A stretch of DNA of 61,415 bases, taken from Mucilaginibacter sp. L294. Its GTDB lineage: Bacteria; Bacteroidota; Bacteroidia; Sphingobacteriales; Sphingobacteriaceae. Position numbers and translations under genes: made by a program. Positions 26,407 through 34,118 of the stretch are shown here, one piece after another (position 1 is the first letter of the stretch; the number at the start of each line of letters is the position of its first letter). The notes under the pieces were generated by a model that ran no database searches, had not been told where the DNA came from, and worked only from the letters and a program-made list of their open reading frames with translations. The DNA lies in NCBI RefSeq assembly GCF_001636615.1, contig NZ_LGEK01000021.1, positions 1 through 61,415 of the forward strand, given 5' to 3'.

Positions 26407-27201
26407 TTATTCCAATTTAAGTGGTTGGGTTAAGAAAGTTTTGAGGTTTACGAATGCGCCACGGTTGAATATCATGCCCTGCTGAAAGAGTTGCCATAAT
26501 AAAGAAGCGCCAACAGTCGCTACTGAAGTGTTAATGAACAAATCCTGCTTGGTCAGGGCTTCGGCTAATGAACAACTTGGCGTATCGTCAAATTGGTCAG
26601 CTTTCTCCAATTGGTCTTTGAACATTTCGGTAATGAATGGCAATTCAGCTACCGCCCTGTATTTTTCTGATTCGGGTTGCTTGATTTTACCTATGGTCGA
26701 TAAAACAACCTGTCCAGTATCACGGCTGTTGCCCAAATCCATCCAATATATGGGGCGTTCCCTTTCAAGACTTCGGCTATTATTTAGTTCATAAAGCAAT
26801 TCGCTAACTTCAAACCTCGATTTGGCGGTATCGACGCAGGTAATAAAAAGGTTCGCTTTGTACGTATCATTATCGTATAAGGCATCTGCAAAACGATGGG
26901 TGCGGGCTTTCCAGTTCGTGCCAAAAAAACGGTTGAGGCGGTTGATCAAGGCGACTGATTTGTACATGCCTATTTCGCTTTCGGAAAACAATTGCCTGCC
27001 GAGGTTGGCTTCGCTGATACGGTCATCATCAAACGCGTTTACCATGATGCCGGGATGGTCAAGGCTCAAAAGCGCATGATTGATACGGGCTAATGCGGTA
27101 AGCATTTGGCTGCCTGTTCCTCCTGCGCCAACGACATTTACAGTTACAGGATTTGTCGGGTTGATTAGGTAATTATCTGTGATATGGACTGCTGTTTTCA
27201 T
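26407..27201 (-). CDS. PRTRC system ThiF family protein (E1-like)
   Basis: 264 aa. A Rossmann fold with VNVVGAGGTGSQML (nucleotide loop, residues 22-34), FDDDRISEANLGRQLF (Asp58-60, Asn66, Arg69 for adenylation), Lys81, and ANLFITCVDTAKSRF (Cys122, Asp124). A second conserved cysteine is Cys210 in DDTPSCSLAEALTKQDLFIN. E1-like enzymes activate the C-terminal glycine of a ubiquitin-like protein as an adenylate. There are no zinc-binding CxxC pairs. It overlaps the protein B stop as TAATG, so translation is coupled. Confidence 0.92.
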   Translation of the reverse strand: MKTAVHITDNYLINPTNPVTVNVVGAGGTGSQMLTALARINHALLSLDHPGIMVNAFDDDRISEANLGRQLFSESEIGMYKSVALINRLNRFFGTNWKARTHRFADALYDNDTYKANLFITCVDTAKSRFEVSELLYELNNSRSLERERPIYWMDLGNSRDTGQVVLSTIGKIKQPESEKYRAVAELPFITEMFKDQLEKADQFDDTPSCSLAEALTKQDLFINTSVATVGASLLWQLFQQGMIFNRGAFVNLKTFLTQPLKLE

Positions 27202-27917
27202 TAGATAAGCTTATTAATGGGAATGTTATTGGCTATTAGTTTATCGGTTGGAAAGGGCTTATTGCTCTTGATCAACCTTTGCCATAATTGCACGATATTG
27301 CCTTTGGCTGGCGTATGACCACCGAATAAATGGCTGAAATAACTGTTAAAGAAATACGCTTGCCATTGGTGCATAAAATCTTCAAGGCTACAGTCGTGTG
27401 GGATTTTTACGGGGACATTGCCCATGCACACCTTACCGTCCGCATAAACATTAAAAAATGGCGCATGATACAGCGATGTATCTCCGTTTACCGTCTCATC
27501 CACAATGGCAAATATGGACAGGTTGTTCTTACCTGCCCGCCACAATAAGGCAGGGATGCTTGCCTCACCACAGGGGATGTCAAGGTTATCGGTAAACAGT
27601 AATTTTATACGTTGCGGCGGCGTTTTCCATATAGCAAAGCCGTCATTGCCTGTTTTTAAGAAAACGACTTCAGGAGTTAACAAGCCTTTCGGGTTCAAAA
27701 AATTGCGTTGTTTCTTTTCTGCGATAAGCAAAGATTTGGCTAATGCGTTTGCTTCCTTAACAGATAGGGGGTGACCATTGACGGGGCAACCGTCTTTGTC
27801 CATGTCGTAGCTCTCAACGTAACTGGTCAGTTGATTTTGGCCATCTTTGCGTTGGTATAAGAGCAAAGCTTTGACAGGGTGATATAATGTGCCGAAGTTG
27901 TGTATGATATTGTTCAT
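27201..27917 (-). CDS. PRTRC system protein B (predicted E2-like)
   Basis: 238 aa. The region LLWRAGKNNLSIFAIVD...SLYHAPFFNVYADGKVCMGNVPVKIP is the family core. Cys164 in GKVCMGN is the best candidate for an E2-type thioester cysteine; Cys116 and Cys176 are others. This family was assigned to prokaryotic E2-like folds by comparative genomics (Prok-E2_D, from memory). The gene sits between protein F-like and ThiF genes, with ATGA overlap on one side and TAATG on the other, as expected for a complex-forming pathway. Confidence 0.88.
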   Translation of the reverse strand: MNNIIHNFGTLYHPVKALLLYQRKDGQNQLTSYVESYDMDKDGCPVNGHPLSVKEANALAKSLLIAEKKQRNFLNPKGLLTPEVVFLKTGNDGFAIWKTPPQRIKLLFTDNLDIPCGEASIPALLWRAGKNNLSIFAIVDETVNGDTSLYHAPFFNVYADGKVCMGNVPVKIPHDCSLEDFMHQWQAYFFNSYFSHLFGGHTPAKGNIVQLWQRLIKSNKPFPTDKLIANNIPINKLI

Positions 27918-29017
27918 GGCATTTCTGTGATTAGGTTACATAATTCGTCGATGATGGCAATTACCCGTTCTTCATAATCTAAGCCATCTTCATATTTTCC
28001 GCAAGGTTCGTTAAATGCGACAGTCGCTTCAAAATCCTGTACACCCGAACGCTCGTTGAAATCATCATTAGTCATGTTCATCATGGTGTCATAGACGTTA
28101 CTACTTGTTTCGCCAATAAAGGAGATATAATCTGTGACCTGAATTTTGCCGTTGCCGTAATAGTCGTCTTCATCATCCTCGTCAATTGGAACGATATGCT
28201 GATAGAGGTTAGCCTGCGAATGTTCATTCCAAACCGCAAGGGTTTGATCGGCCAGTTTGACACAAAGGGCTTCATATCTGGTGATGGGTGTAAAGCCATC
28301 AATTGTTGAACGTAGCCTTAAAAGATGGTTTTCATCGGCTAAAACGCTGGTCATTTTTTCCCCTATATTAAACATTTCATCCAGCGTAGCCCGCTGTTCT
28401 TCGTAATCACCGTCATCCATGCTTTCTCTGTCATCTTCAATCCATGTATCCATTATGTCGTAGAGATAACACACATAGCTTTCGCTGTCTCTGTAATGGC
28501 ACACGCCCGCTTTCCTGTGCAGATACACGCAAACGCCGAGTAACAGTTTGGCACATTTATTTTGTTCGTCCTGTAGAGCCTTGTAAAGTGGAGCAAGTGG
28601 AATATAGTAAAGTGTTGAACCTGTGTTAATGATTTCTTTTACGGATAATTCAACACTTTGGCCGTCCGTTTCCAATAGTTGTAGTTCCCTGTACCTGTTT
28701 CTTAAACGTAATTTCCTCGATATGTCCCATTGCGATAACAATATATTATAAGGGTAGGCGAATGGACTGACGTCTATCGTTTGGATATCGTAATAGTCCA
28801 TTAAATGTGCGCTCGATTTAAGATATACTGCTTCCACTTTTGACTGTTGTGGAGTTGAATTTGACGCATGGTATTTTGGTAAAAATCGGTTCCTTAAAAA
28901 ACCATTGGCAACAATTCCTGCGGGGCTGGGCGGAGTTTGTTTGACCTCGCTTCCCTTGCATCGGGAAGCCTGTCGAGGTCGTTTGAGAAATGAGCGATTT
29001 GCTGATAAAGTTTGCAT
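27914..29017 (-). CDS. PRTRC-associated hypothetical protein (possible protein F)
   Basis: 367 aa from the ATG at 29017. The body from residue 73 (MDYYDIQTIDVSPFAYPYNILLSQW) is mostly helical with a strongly acidic patch (PIDEDDEDDYYGNG). No catalytic motif is evident. Its place between proteins C and B fits PRTRC protein F, but I cannot confirm that from sequence. Residues 1-72 are basic and low in complexity and overlie a hairpin (GACCTCG and CTTCCC at 28943-28955 pairing with 28963-28980), so the real start may be the ATG at 28801. The stop overlaps the protein B start (ATGA). Confidence 0.75.
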   Translation of the reverse strand: MQTLSANRSFLKRPRQASRCKGSEVKQTPPSPAGIVANGFLRNRFLPKYHASNSTPQQSKVEAVYLKSSAHLMDYYDIQTIDVSPFAYPYNILLSQWDISRKLRLRNRYRELQLLETDGQSVELSVKEIINTGSTLYYIPLAPLYKALQDEQNKCAKLLLGVCVYLHRKAGVCHYRDSESYVCYLYDIMDTWIEDDRESMDDGDYEEQRATLDEMFNIGEKMTSVLADENHLLRLRSTIDGFTPITRYEALCVKLADQTLAVWNEHSQANLYQHIVPIDEDDEDDYYGNGKIQVTDYISFIGETSSNVYDTMMNMTNDDFNERSGVQDFEATVAFNEPCGKYEDGLDYEERVIAIIDELCNLITEMP

Positions 29018-29066
29018 TGCTGTTGATTTAATGACGGTATCCGTCCTGTTGTCTTTTCCTTTTTCA

Positions 29067-29285
29067 TTATCCTTTTGTGCCTATGGTGGATACGAACTGG
29101 TATTCAATCGCATCCTTTTTTATCTCCGGCCCGACAATTTTTGCCGTGGTCAGGATAGCGTAAAGCCCTGCATAAAAATTGCATACCTCTTCGGGACTGA
29201 GTTTATTATCGGGGTCTGTCAAACGGACTTCCTGCCCGTTTTCCTTGTGTATAAATACACGGGGTAATATTTCAGCTAATAACAT
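29067..29285 (-). CDS. PRTRC system protein C (ubiquitin-like beta-grasp)
   Basis: 72 aa. LPRVFIHKENGQEVRLTDPDNKLSPEEVCNFYAGLYAILTTAKIVGPEI, then YQFVSTIGTKG at the very end. The DPDxxLSPEEVxxFYA motif and GTKG terminus mark protein C, which Pfam calls a prokaryotic ubiquitin-like protein (from memory). The chain ends in glycine without a trailing peptide, so no protease is needed before activation. It lies 6 bp after protein E and 49 bp before the protein F-like gene. Confidence 0.93.
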   Translation of the reverse strand: MLLAEILPRVFIHKENGQEVRLTDPDNKLSPEEVCNFYAGLYAILTTAKIVGPEIKKDAIEYQFVSTIGTKG

Positions 29286-29291
29286 GGTCGT

Positions 29292-29894
29292 TTAATCTTG
29301 GTGAAACAATTGAAGTGCCTGCGCATATTGCTGTTGCCTGCGTTCGAGGTCGGCTTTCTTCCTCTCCAGTTCGGTTTGTTTTTCGGGATAATCTGTTACC
29401 GATGGCAATAATGTCAGCGCTTCCCCGTATTTACAGGCATCATTTAAGTCGCCTATCTTTTTCATGGCATCCTCGTAGGCTTTTCGCTTGTCCTCTTTAC
29501 TCACCTTTTGTTCGCTTGAAATCTCGATGCCGTCATTTGTTGCGCCCACTTTAGTTAAAGCCTTTGCCTTATTTTCCTGTGCCTTTTTATCCTGTTCCAT
29601 TTTGGATAGCCTTTTGGCTTCCTCCAAACCTTTAAAGTAAGTATCCATATTGTCAAACAAACCCGATGCATCCTGCACAGGTGCTTGTATTTTATCGAAA
29701 AAGGCTTCGTCCAATTCATCGGCTGTACCTCTGAAAGTCATTGGCGGAATAATGGTTACCGCATTGTCCCTAACCTCAACGGGCGTAAATAATGCGGAAA
29801 CGGTCAGTAATCCTTTGTTATCCCCATTAATGGTAAACTTCCAGTTGCCCGACACGTTCAGGTCTGTTATATTTTTAAAAAAGTTCGTTGTCAT
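29292..29894 (-). CDS. PRTRC system protein E
   Basis: 200 aa from the ATG at 29894 (MTTNFFKNITDLNVSGNW). The N-terminal half is a beta-rich domain (WKFTINGDNKGLLTVSALFTPVEVRDNAVTIIPPMTFRGTADELDEAFF). The C-terminal half is a long charged coiled coil (SKMEQDKKAQENKAKALTK ... TELERKKADLERRQQQYAQALQLF). The first half is typical of protein E. It probably bridges other proteins of the system. A longer frame upstream adds 13 residues without homology-like features. Confidence 0.88.
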   Translation of the reverse strand: MTTNFFKNITDLNVSGNWKFTINGDNKGLLTVSALFTPVEVRDNAVTIIPPMTFRGTADELDEAFFDKIQAPVQDASGLFDNMDTYFKGLEEAKRLSKMEQDKKAQENKAKALTKVGATNDGIEISSEQKVSKEDKRKAYEDAMKKIGDLNDACKYGEALTLLPSVTDYPEKQTELERKKADLERRQQQYAQALQLFHQD

Positions 29895-29946
29895 ATTGAT
29901 TGATTTTAAAGCCGTGCATGAATTATCACGCACGGCATAATGAATA

Positions 29947-30333
29947 TTAAAATGGCAAATCGTCTTCGTCAGCGCCAGTTGTTTTTACGGTTGATTTGGT
30001 GTCCTGCCGTTCCAGTTGGTTGGTAGCTGATTTACCGAGCAGTTTGATAGTCCCGACATTACAAATTAGGTTCGCCATTGCTTCACCATCCTGTTTCTTC
30101 CACGGCCTTGCTTCTACACGCCCGAAAATTTCGACGATTGTACCTTTTTTAAGGTATTCCGCCAAGCCAGGATTTACCCAATAGGAACATTCCACATAGG
30201 TGGTGATTTCCTTTTTTTCGCCGTCTTTGGTTTTAAAACGGTCGTTGATGGCAACTGTAAAGCCAGTTACTTTTCTGTCGCCCTTGACATTTCTGACCGC
30301 TGCATCAGCGGTCAATCTTCCTGAGAATAACAT
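29947..30333 (-). CDS. ssb: Single-stranded DNA-binding protein
   Basis: 128 aa. OB fold with MLFSGRLTADAAVRNVKGDRKVTGFTVAINDRF and VECSYWVNPGLAEYLKKGTIVEIFGRVEARPW, then an acidic tip DEDDLPF like the SSB tail that recruits repair proteins. It is shorter than chromosomal SSB and belongs to the island. It is first in the run of genes leading into the PRTRC cassette. Confidence 0.93.
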   Translation of the reverse strand: MLFSGRLTADAAVRNVKGDRKVTGFTVAINDRFKTKDGEKKEITTYVECSYWVNPGLAEYLKKGTIVEIFGRVEARPWKKQDGEAMANLICNVGTIKLLGKSATNQLERQDTKSTVKTTGADEDDLPF

Positions 30334-30854
30334 AAATTAAATTTTAAAATGAATAAATCTGTACGCCAGTCCAATTCGGCTAAAACCCTCTTTTGGCCTT
30401 TGTAAAGGCAAAACATTTGCGCGTGGGGCGGGCGGGCAAGGCTGACGCAAAAAATACTACCCGTAGGGATGGAGATTTTTTAGCGGCACTGTGCATGGCC
30501 TTGACTGCCGAAGAGGTATAAATTTGCCTGCTACAAAGGTCAAATGATGGATCGAAAACTCTCTAAACATATTTAAGAGGGGGGATGATCCCGGATCTTG
30601 AATCTCCGTACAGGATGGAAGCCGAAGCCTTCCCGGTTGTAGAACCGGGCGCGGCGAATGGCTTCCGGCCGTCCTGATTTGTAAAGGCGGTACGCTTTTA
30701 CGGTTGGCCGGAAAACTTGCAGGTTTAGCAGAGCGTGCCTGCGTGTTTGCCGGCTCCGTAGGTTTGTTCCGGTTAGGGATTGGAGTGGCATCCTGCGCAG
30801 CAGATACAGCGTAAAGCCCGGGCCTTGGCAACCGCAAAATGTTGTTGTTTGATG
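30334..30854. other. 521-bp gene-free, GC-rich structured stretch between radC-like and ssb
   Basis: No convincing gene: the frames here are rich in Arg/Pro/Ser and give no sensible protein. Hairpins are visible: TTTTGGCCTTT with AAAGGCAAAA (30391-30411), and CCCGGTT with AACCGGG (about 30633-30650) around a 4-base loop, flanked by imperfect pairing of GGATGGAAGCC with GGCTTCCGGCCGTCC. Base composition is markedly more GC-rich than flanking island DNA. Candidates are a structured RNA, a transfer origin or a plasmid-like incompatibility region; I cannot choose. Confidence 0.6.
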
Positions 30855-31508
30855 TTATGTTTTTAAATGGTTAATAACCATGAGGCCCCGCATTTTTATC
30901 CTGAGCATACTGGCGGCGGCATCCAACTGAATGGTGTAAGCCTTTTCTTCGTCAGCTATCTTTTTAGATAGTTTGAATTTGTTTCTGCACAGGATGATCT
31001 CAAAGGCACCTGCTTCCAATGATAATTTAACGATGCTTTTGATGTCAGGAAACGGACTTGATTCCGTTGTCATCTCGCTGGTTGCTAGTAACTCACTTTG
31101 GTTGTTCAACATAACCAGGTGGTACTGAACTACGTTATCGGCATTAAAATAGGGCCTTATGAAGTCTGCTACGGACTTATCTTCGTGAAGATTTAGGGGC
31201 GCGTCAGGCCGTATGCTTCGTTTACCTAATTCGACTGCGGCTTGCAGGGTTATCGCCTTGACTTGTCCGACACCCTGGATATTTGAAAGTTGCTCAAAAT
31301 CTATTTCTGAAAGTTCGAACATGTCATTGGCAATCGTTTCAATTATGGTATTGCAGATCTTAGCAAGGGGTGACGTTCGCGTTCCGGCACGGAGGATTAT
31401 GGCAATCAGTTCTGCGTTGCTCAGTCCTGCAGGCCCGAGTTTAATCAGCTTTTCTCTCGGACGGTCAGCTATTGACAGGTCCTTGATGTTGGTTAATCTG
31501 ATTTCCAT
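30855..31508 (-). CDS. RadC-like protein lacking the JAMM metal site
   Basis: 217 aa. The N-terminal helix-hairpin-helix is intact (IADRPREKLIKLGPAGLSNAELIAIILRAGT, then FEQLSNIQGVGQVKAITLQAAVELGKR). The C-terminal JAB domain aligns by position (VQYHLVMLNNQSEL, then SLEAGAFEIIL) but where RadC has HNHPSG it has CRNKFKL (174-180), and the final Asp-His is replaced by NHLKT. So the metalloprotease residues are lost. It may act as a DNA-binding or Ubl-binding scaffold. Monocistronic next to the structured gap. Confidence 0.87.
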   Translation of the reverse strand: MEIRLTNIKDLSIADRPREKLIKLGPAGLSNAELIAIILRAGTRTSPLAKICNTIIETIANDMFELSEIDFEQLSNIQGVGQVKAITLQAAVELGKRSIRPDAPLNLHEDKSVADFIRPYFNADNVVQYHLVMLNNQSELLATSEMTTESSPFPDIKSIVKLSLEAGAFEIILCRNKFKLSKKIADEEKAYTIQLDAAASMLRIKMRGLMVINHLKT

Positions 31509-31511
31509 AAT

Positions 31512-31772
31512 CTAACAACTTGCGCCAAGGTTTCCGGTTGCATGTCTGCCGAGCAGCATGGTCAGGGCCTCTACGAAAAAGGCAAGGTCGTCCTCGAATA
31601 GAATGATGTGCGTCCGTTTGTACTGGTCACCAACCGAGAGGTTCCGGTTGGTGATCTGTAGGAATACCGCTTCGTTTTTGCCTTTTTTGATGTCGAAATA
31701 GTACTGTTGGTTTTCGCCACCAAACATTTCTGAGTCCAGCACATTTCGAAACAGGGATTTTTTCTTTTCCAT
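31512..31772 (-). CDS. Small PUR-alpha/DUF3276-like nucleic-acid-binding protein
   Basis: 86 aa from the ATG at 31772 (MEKKKSLFRNVLDSEMFGG). Core: QQYYFDIKKGKNEAVFLQITNRN, then YKRTHIILFEDDLAFFVEALTMLLG, which resembles the DUF3276 PUR-alpha fold (YFFDVK, YLTITE, IFLYKEDFxKF). PUR domains bind single-stranded DNA or RNA. It ends 3 bp before the RadC-like gene begins, so they are probably co-transcribed. It carries an upstream element shared with the gene at 39113 (see 31793-31854). Confidence 0.7.
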   Translation of the reverse strand: MEKKKSLFRNVLDSEMFGGENQQYYFDIKKGKNEAVFLQITNRNLSVGDQYKRTHIILFEDDLAFFVEALTMLLGRHATGNLGASC

Positions 31773-31792
31773 TTTATTGGGTTTTGTAATGG

Positions 31793-31854
31793 CAAAGTTG
31801 CTTGGAGTCAATAGTTTATTATGGAGTAAACACGTATAGAAACGTTTTTAATCG
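31793..31854 (-). promoter_or_regulatory. Shared upstream element with fixed spacing to the -7 box (copy 1)
   Basis: On the minus strand CGATTAAAAACGTTTCTAT (31854-31836) is followed after exactly 35 nt by CAACTTTG (31800-31793), a near-consensus -7 box 20 nt from the start of the PUR-like gene. The same arrangement occurs at 39421-39360, with 17 of 19 bases identical and again 35 nt. Confidence 0.6.
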
Positions 31855-31860
31855 TTTACT

Positions 31861-31896
31861 ATCTACCACTGAAAATGTATCCGGCTTTTATATTGG
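31861..31896 (+). promoter_or_regulatory. Island promoter, site 1 (ATCTACCACT-N18-TATATTGG)
   Basis: ATCTACCACT (31861-31870), 18 nt, then TATATTGG (31889-31896), one mismatch from TAnnTTTG. It precedes the zinc-ribbon gene by 18 nt. It is one of six copies of this arrangement in the island. In this and site 2 the spacer has CCGG at the same place. Confidence 0.75.
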
Positions 31897-31914
31897 GTTG
31901 TAAAAAAGAAAAGT

Positions 31915-32373
31915 ATGGAAACCGAAATTTTGGTTGTCACGGAGCGGACCTGCAAAGATTGCGGTACCCGGCTGGGTGCTGGTCGGGATGACCGTTTGTA
32001 TTGTGATGAAGCCTGTAAGACGAACTTTAACAACCGGAGGAGAAGGGAAAACCGGAAAGCAGCGGAGACACAAAAAGGAAGGAACCTCATGCCGTCACCT
32101 GAACAACTCAGTGTGCCTGATTACATCAATAGGATACAGGAAATTCTGTTGAACAACCGGCGGATACTGGAAGGGCTTTGTAACCCCGATAAACCGAGTA
32201 GGGTCAGGCTGCGTGACTTATTGGGAAAGGGTTTTAACAAGAAATTTCTGACCAGCGTTGCAGAGCCGACCACTACAGGCAGAGTCTATCATTTTTGTTT
32301 TGAATACGGGTATTTTGAAGATGGTGATAACGGATGGGTGATTGTTGTTTTTCGGGAACGTGAAGTAAATTGA
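31915..32373 (+). CDS. Zinc-ribbon hypothetical protein
   Basis: 152 aa. The N-terminal zinc ribbon has CKDCGTRLGAGRDDRLYCDEACKTNF (two CxxC-type pairs), followed by an Arg-rich helix NNRRRRENRKAAE. The C-terminal half (YINRIQEILLNNRRILEGL and VYHFCFEYGYFEDGDNGWVIVVF) is a separate small alpha/beta domain. Likely nucleic-acid or protein binding. The type is familiar from Sphingobacteriaceae but has no assigned role. Own promoter with the TATCTACCAC element. Confidence 0.82.
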   Translation: METEILVVTERTCKDCGTRLGAGRDDRLYCDEACKTNFNNRRRRENRKAAETQKGRNLMPSPEQLSVPDYINRIQEILLNNRRILEGLCNPDKPSRVRLRDLLGKGFNKKFLTSVAEPTTTGRVYHFCFEYGYFEDGDNGWVIVVFREREVN

Positions 32374-32430
32374 ACATTTAAGTCACGCCGTCGATTTATA
32401 AATAAAATGATTATCTAAAAATAATTCCTT

Positions 32431-32466
32431 ATCTACCACTTGGTAATAAACCGGTACGTAACTTTA
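32431..32466 (+). promoter_or_regulatory. Island promoter, site 2 (ATCTACCACT-N18-TAACTTTA)
   Basis: ATCTACCACT (32431-32440), 18 nt, TAACTTTA (32459-32466). It precedes the TetR gene by 31 nt. The regulator may therefore be part of the regulon it controls. Confidence 0.78.
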
Positions 32467-32497
32467 TTTTTTAGTTATAATCGAAGAATTACTACTT

Positions 32498-33124
32498 ATG
32501 AGGAGAACCCGCGATCCGGACGATAAGGCGTCAAGGCTTATCGACGCCGTTGGAGAGACATTGATTGAGAAAGGTTTTAGTGGCCTGGGTGTAAATAAGA
32601 TCGCTGCCCGTGCCGGCGTGAGTAAACCGATGGTCTACCGGTATTTCGGAAACTTTGCAGGATTACTGAAAGCGTATATCAGTGGTAAGGATTCCTGGGT
32701 ACCTTATTTTAAGTCATTGGATTTGCCGGAACAACCGACTACGGATGATCTGAAGAACTGCTTTATTAAAATGCTGCAGGATCAGTTCCGATATTTTCAT
32801 CAGGAGAAGGAAATGCAGCGTTTGATCCATTGGCAGGTGAGCGAGTATAACCCGCTGATGAGGGCTACGTGCGAGGTAAGGGAAAAGGAGGGATTACGCC
32901 TGCTGGATATGGTAGAGGGTCACTTCAGGAACTCGGGGGTGAGTTTGAAGGCGGTGCTGGCGTTATTGGTTGGTGGGGTTTACTTTAACGTACTTCACGA
33001 TAGCGCGGATGCGGGCACGATGGCCGGGATCGATCTGAAGACCGAGAAGCAGTTTGAGGTGATGCTGAATACTTTGGCGCAGGTGATTGAGTGGGCGTTT
33101 CAGGCGGCGGAGTCTGCGAAGTAA
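32498..33124 (+). CDS. TetR/AcrR family transcriptional regulator
   Basis: 208 aa. The HTH is near residues 28-60 (GFSGLGVNKIAARAGVSKPMVYRYFGNFAGLLKAY). The C-terminal helical domain (EKEMQRLIHWQVSEYNPLMRA and LALLVGGVYFNVLH) should bind a ligand or partner. No transporter or enzyme gene is adjacent, so it may regulate island genes. Its promoter is site 2 of the island promoter class. Confidence 0.9.
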   Translation: MRRTRDPDDKASRLIDAVGETLIEKGFSGLGVNKIAARAGVSKPMVYRYFGNFAGLLKAYISGKDSWVPYFKSLDLPEQPTTDDLKNCFIKMLQDQFRYFHQEKEMQRLIHWQVSEYNPLMRATCEVREKEGLRLLDMVEGHFRNSGVSLKAVLALLVGGVYFNVLHDSADAGTMAGIDLKTEKQFEVMLNTLAQVIEWAFQAAESAK

Positions 33125-33132
33125 GTTTTTTG

Positions 33133-33894
33133 TTAGCGACTAAAATGATTGGTACGTTGTTCATTATTCCTTTCTTCAACAAGGAATATCAAATATTCAA
33201 AGGCAATAAATTTGTCGCGGGTTGCAAATTGTTCAGGCGTTTTTTCACCTGCATTGGTTAAAAATTCCTCAATTCTCCTTATGAGATCCTTATCCAATGC
33301 GTAAAAACTATTTCTCGCATTGTCGAAATTTTTGTGTTCGGCAAATTTTAGTACAAAATCAGCGGCAGAGAGTTCGCCGTATAGTTGCGTGAGCTCATCT
33401 GCGGTGATGTTGTTTGTGGTTTGAAATTCCTTTAAACCGGCTTTTTTATTTTCGAGAAGCTCCATGAGTACCGACCATTCGTCTTCATAGTTCTGCCCAT
33501 TATAAAGATAAGTTGCGGTACCTATATCATAATGGTATTGCTGAAGGTCATTGCCGTCAAGCCGGACATTAGAAAATACGCCGTTTTGGTAGGTTGCTTC
33601 ACCTATGATACCCATTTGTAGCTCGTCGTATTGGCTGACAAAATCTACTTCGGTATGCTTGGCTATTTGTACCAGGGCTTCCAGGTTGGGTAACCAGCGG
33701 GTTTGATAGTTGATCGTGTTTTCTGATACAACGATATCAGTCATATGACTGCTCTCAGCGGTTACAAATTCAGGTAAATAATATTTCCCGGTCCGGTTTT
33801 GTTGCTCCTCAATCTCAGAGAATACCTTAATGGTGTTTTGTATGGCGGCGTCTGTTCCGGTTAATACGAGGTAGTTGTTGCACCAATTGGCCAT
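33133..33894 (-). CDS. YubB/Api92-like ferredoxin-fold protein
   Basis: 253 aa. The start MANWCNNYLVLTGTDAAIQNTIKVFSEIEEQ is typical of YubB/DUF1281/Api92-like proteins of plasmids and phages (ferredoxin-like fold). TRWLPNLEALVQIAKHTEVDFVSQYDEL fits too. The C-terminal helices (DKDLIRRIEEFLTNAGEKTPEQFATRDKFIAFEYLIFLVEERNN) are more unusual. Role unknown, common on mobile DNA. Convergent with TetR, 8 bp apart. Driven by island promoter site 6. Confidence 0.78.
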   Translation of the reverse strand: MANWCNNYLVLTGTDAAIQNTIKVFSEIEEQQNRTGKYYLPEFVTAESSHMTDIVVSENTINYQTRWLPNLEALVQIAKHTEVDFVSQYDELQMGIIGEATYQNGVFSNVRLDGNDLQQYHYDIGTATYLYNGQNYEDEWSVLMELLENKKAGLKEFQTTNNITADELTQLYGELSAADFVLKFAEHKNFDNARNSFYALDKDLIRRIEEFLTNAGEKTPEQFATRDKFIAFEYLIFLVEERNNEQRTNHFSR

Positions 33895-33911
33895 GTGGGA
33901 TTTGATTTTTT

Positions 33912-33947
33912 ACAATTTAAGATTGGTTATTACTGGTAGTGGTAGTT
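33912..33947 (-). promoter_or_regulatory. Island promoter, site 6 (AACTACCACT-N18-TAAATTGT, weakest copy)
   Basis: Minus strand AACTACCACT (33947-33938), 18 nt, TAAATTGT (33919-33912). One base differs from the motif core and the -7 box matches four of six fixed bases. It lies 17 nt before the YubB-like gene and overlaps the end of the small membrane gene. Confidence 0.55.
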
Positions 33948-34107
33948 AGCGACGCCTTTTTGATCTTTGGTGTTCTCGCCAGATGAAGATTGTCCAGGCT
34001 AAGGCCATGATGCCGAAGTATGGCCAGGGATTTCGGGCTTTGGTGGCTGCGAGCAGGGAGCAGGTGGAGATGGCGGCGGTTAGAAGGAAATGGAGGGTGG
34101 GTTTCAT
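33946..34107 (-). CDS. Small membrane protein (53 aa), paralogue of the gene at 39113
   Basis: ATG at 34107, TAA at 33946. Two hydrophobic segments (TLHFLLTAAISTCSLLAAT and PYFGIMALAWTIFIW) separated by KARNPW, with a basic tail REHQRSKRRR. The 74-aa protein at 39113-39337 has the same plan and similar words: an N-terminal MRFTLFFIALF, then NPFPNFGAVIIIWLL and GRRRRRYW. So the two are probably related. Located at the end of the zeta/PH operon. No known function. Confidence 0.65.
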   Translation of the reverse strand: MKPTLHFLLTAAISTCSLLAATKARNPWPYFGIMALAWTIFIWREHQRSKRRR

Positions 34108-34118
34108 GGCTCAGGTTT

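Noticed and set aside
30457..30837. Two overlapping minus-strand frames of 126 and 72 codons
   Set aside because: Arg/Pro/Ser-rich with no fold, overlapping each other in a structured GC-rich block.
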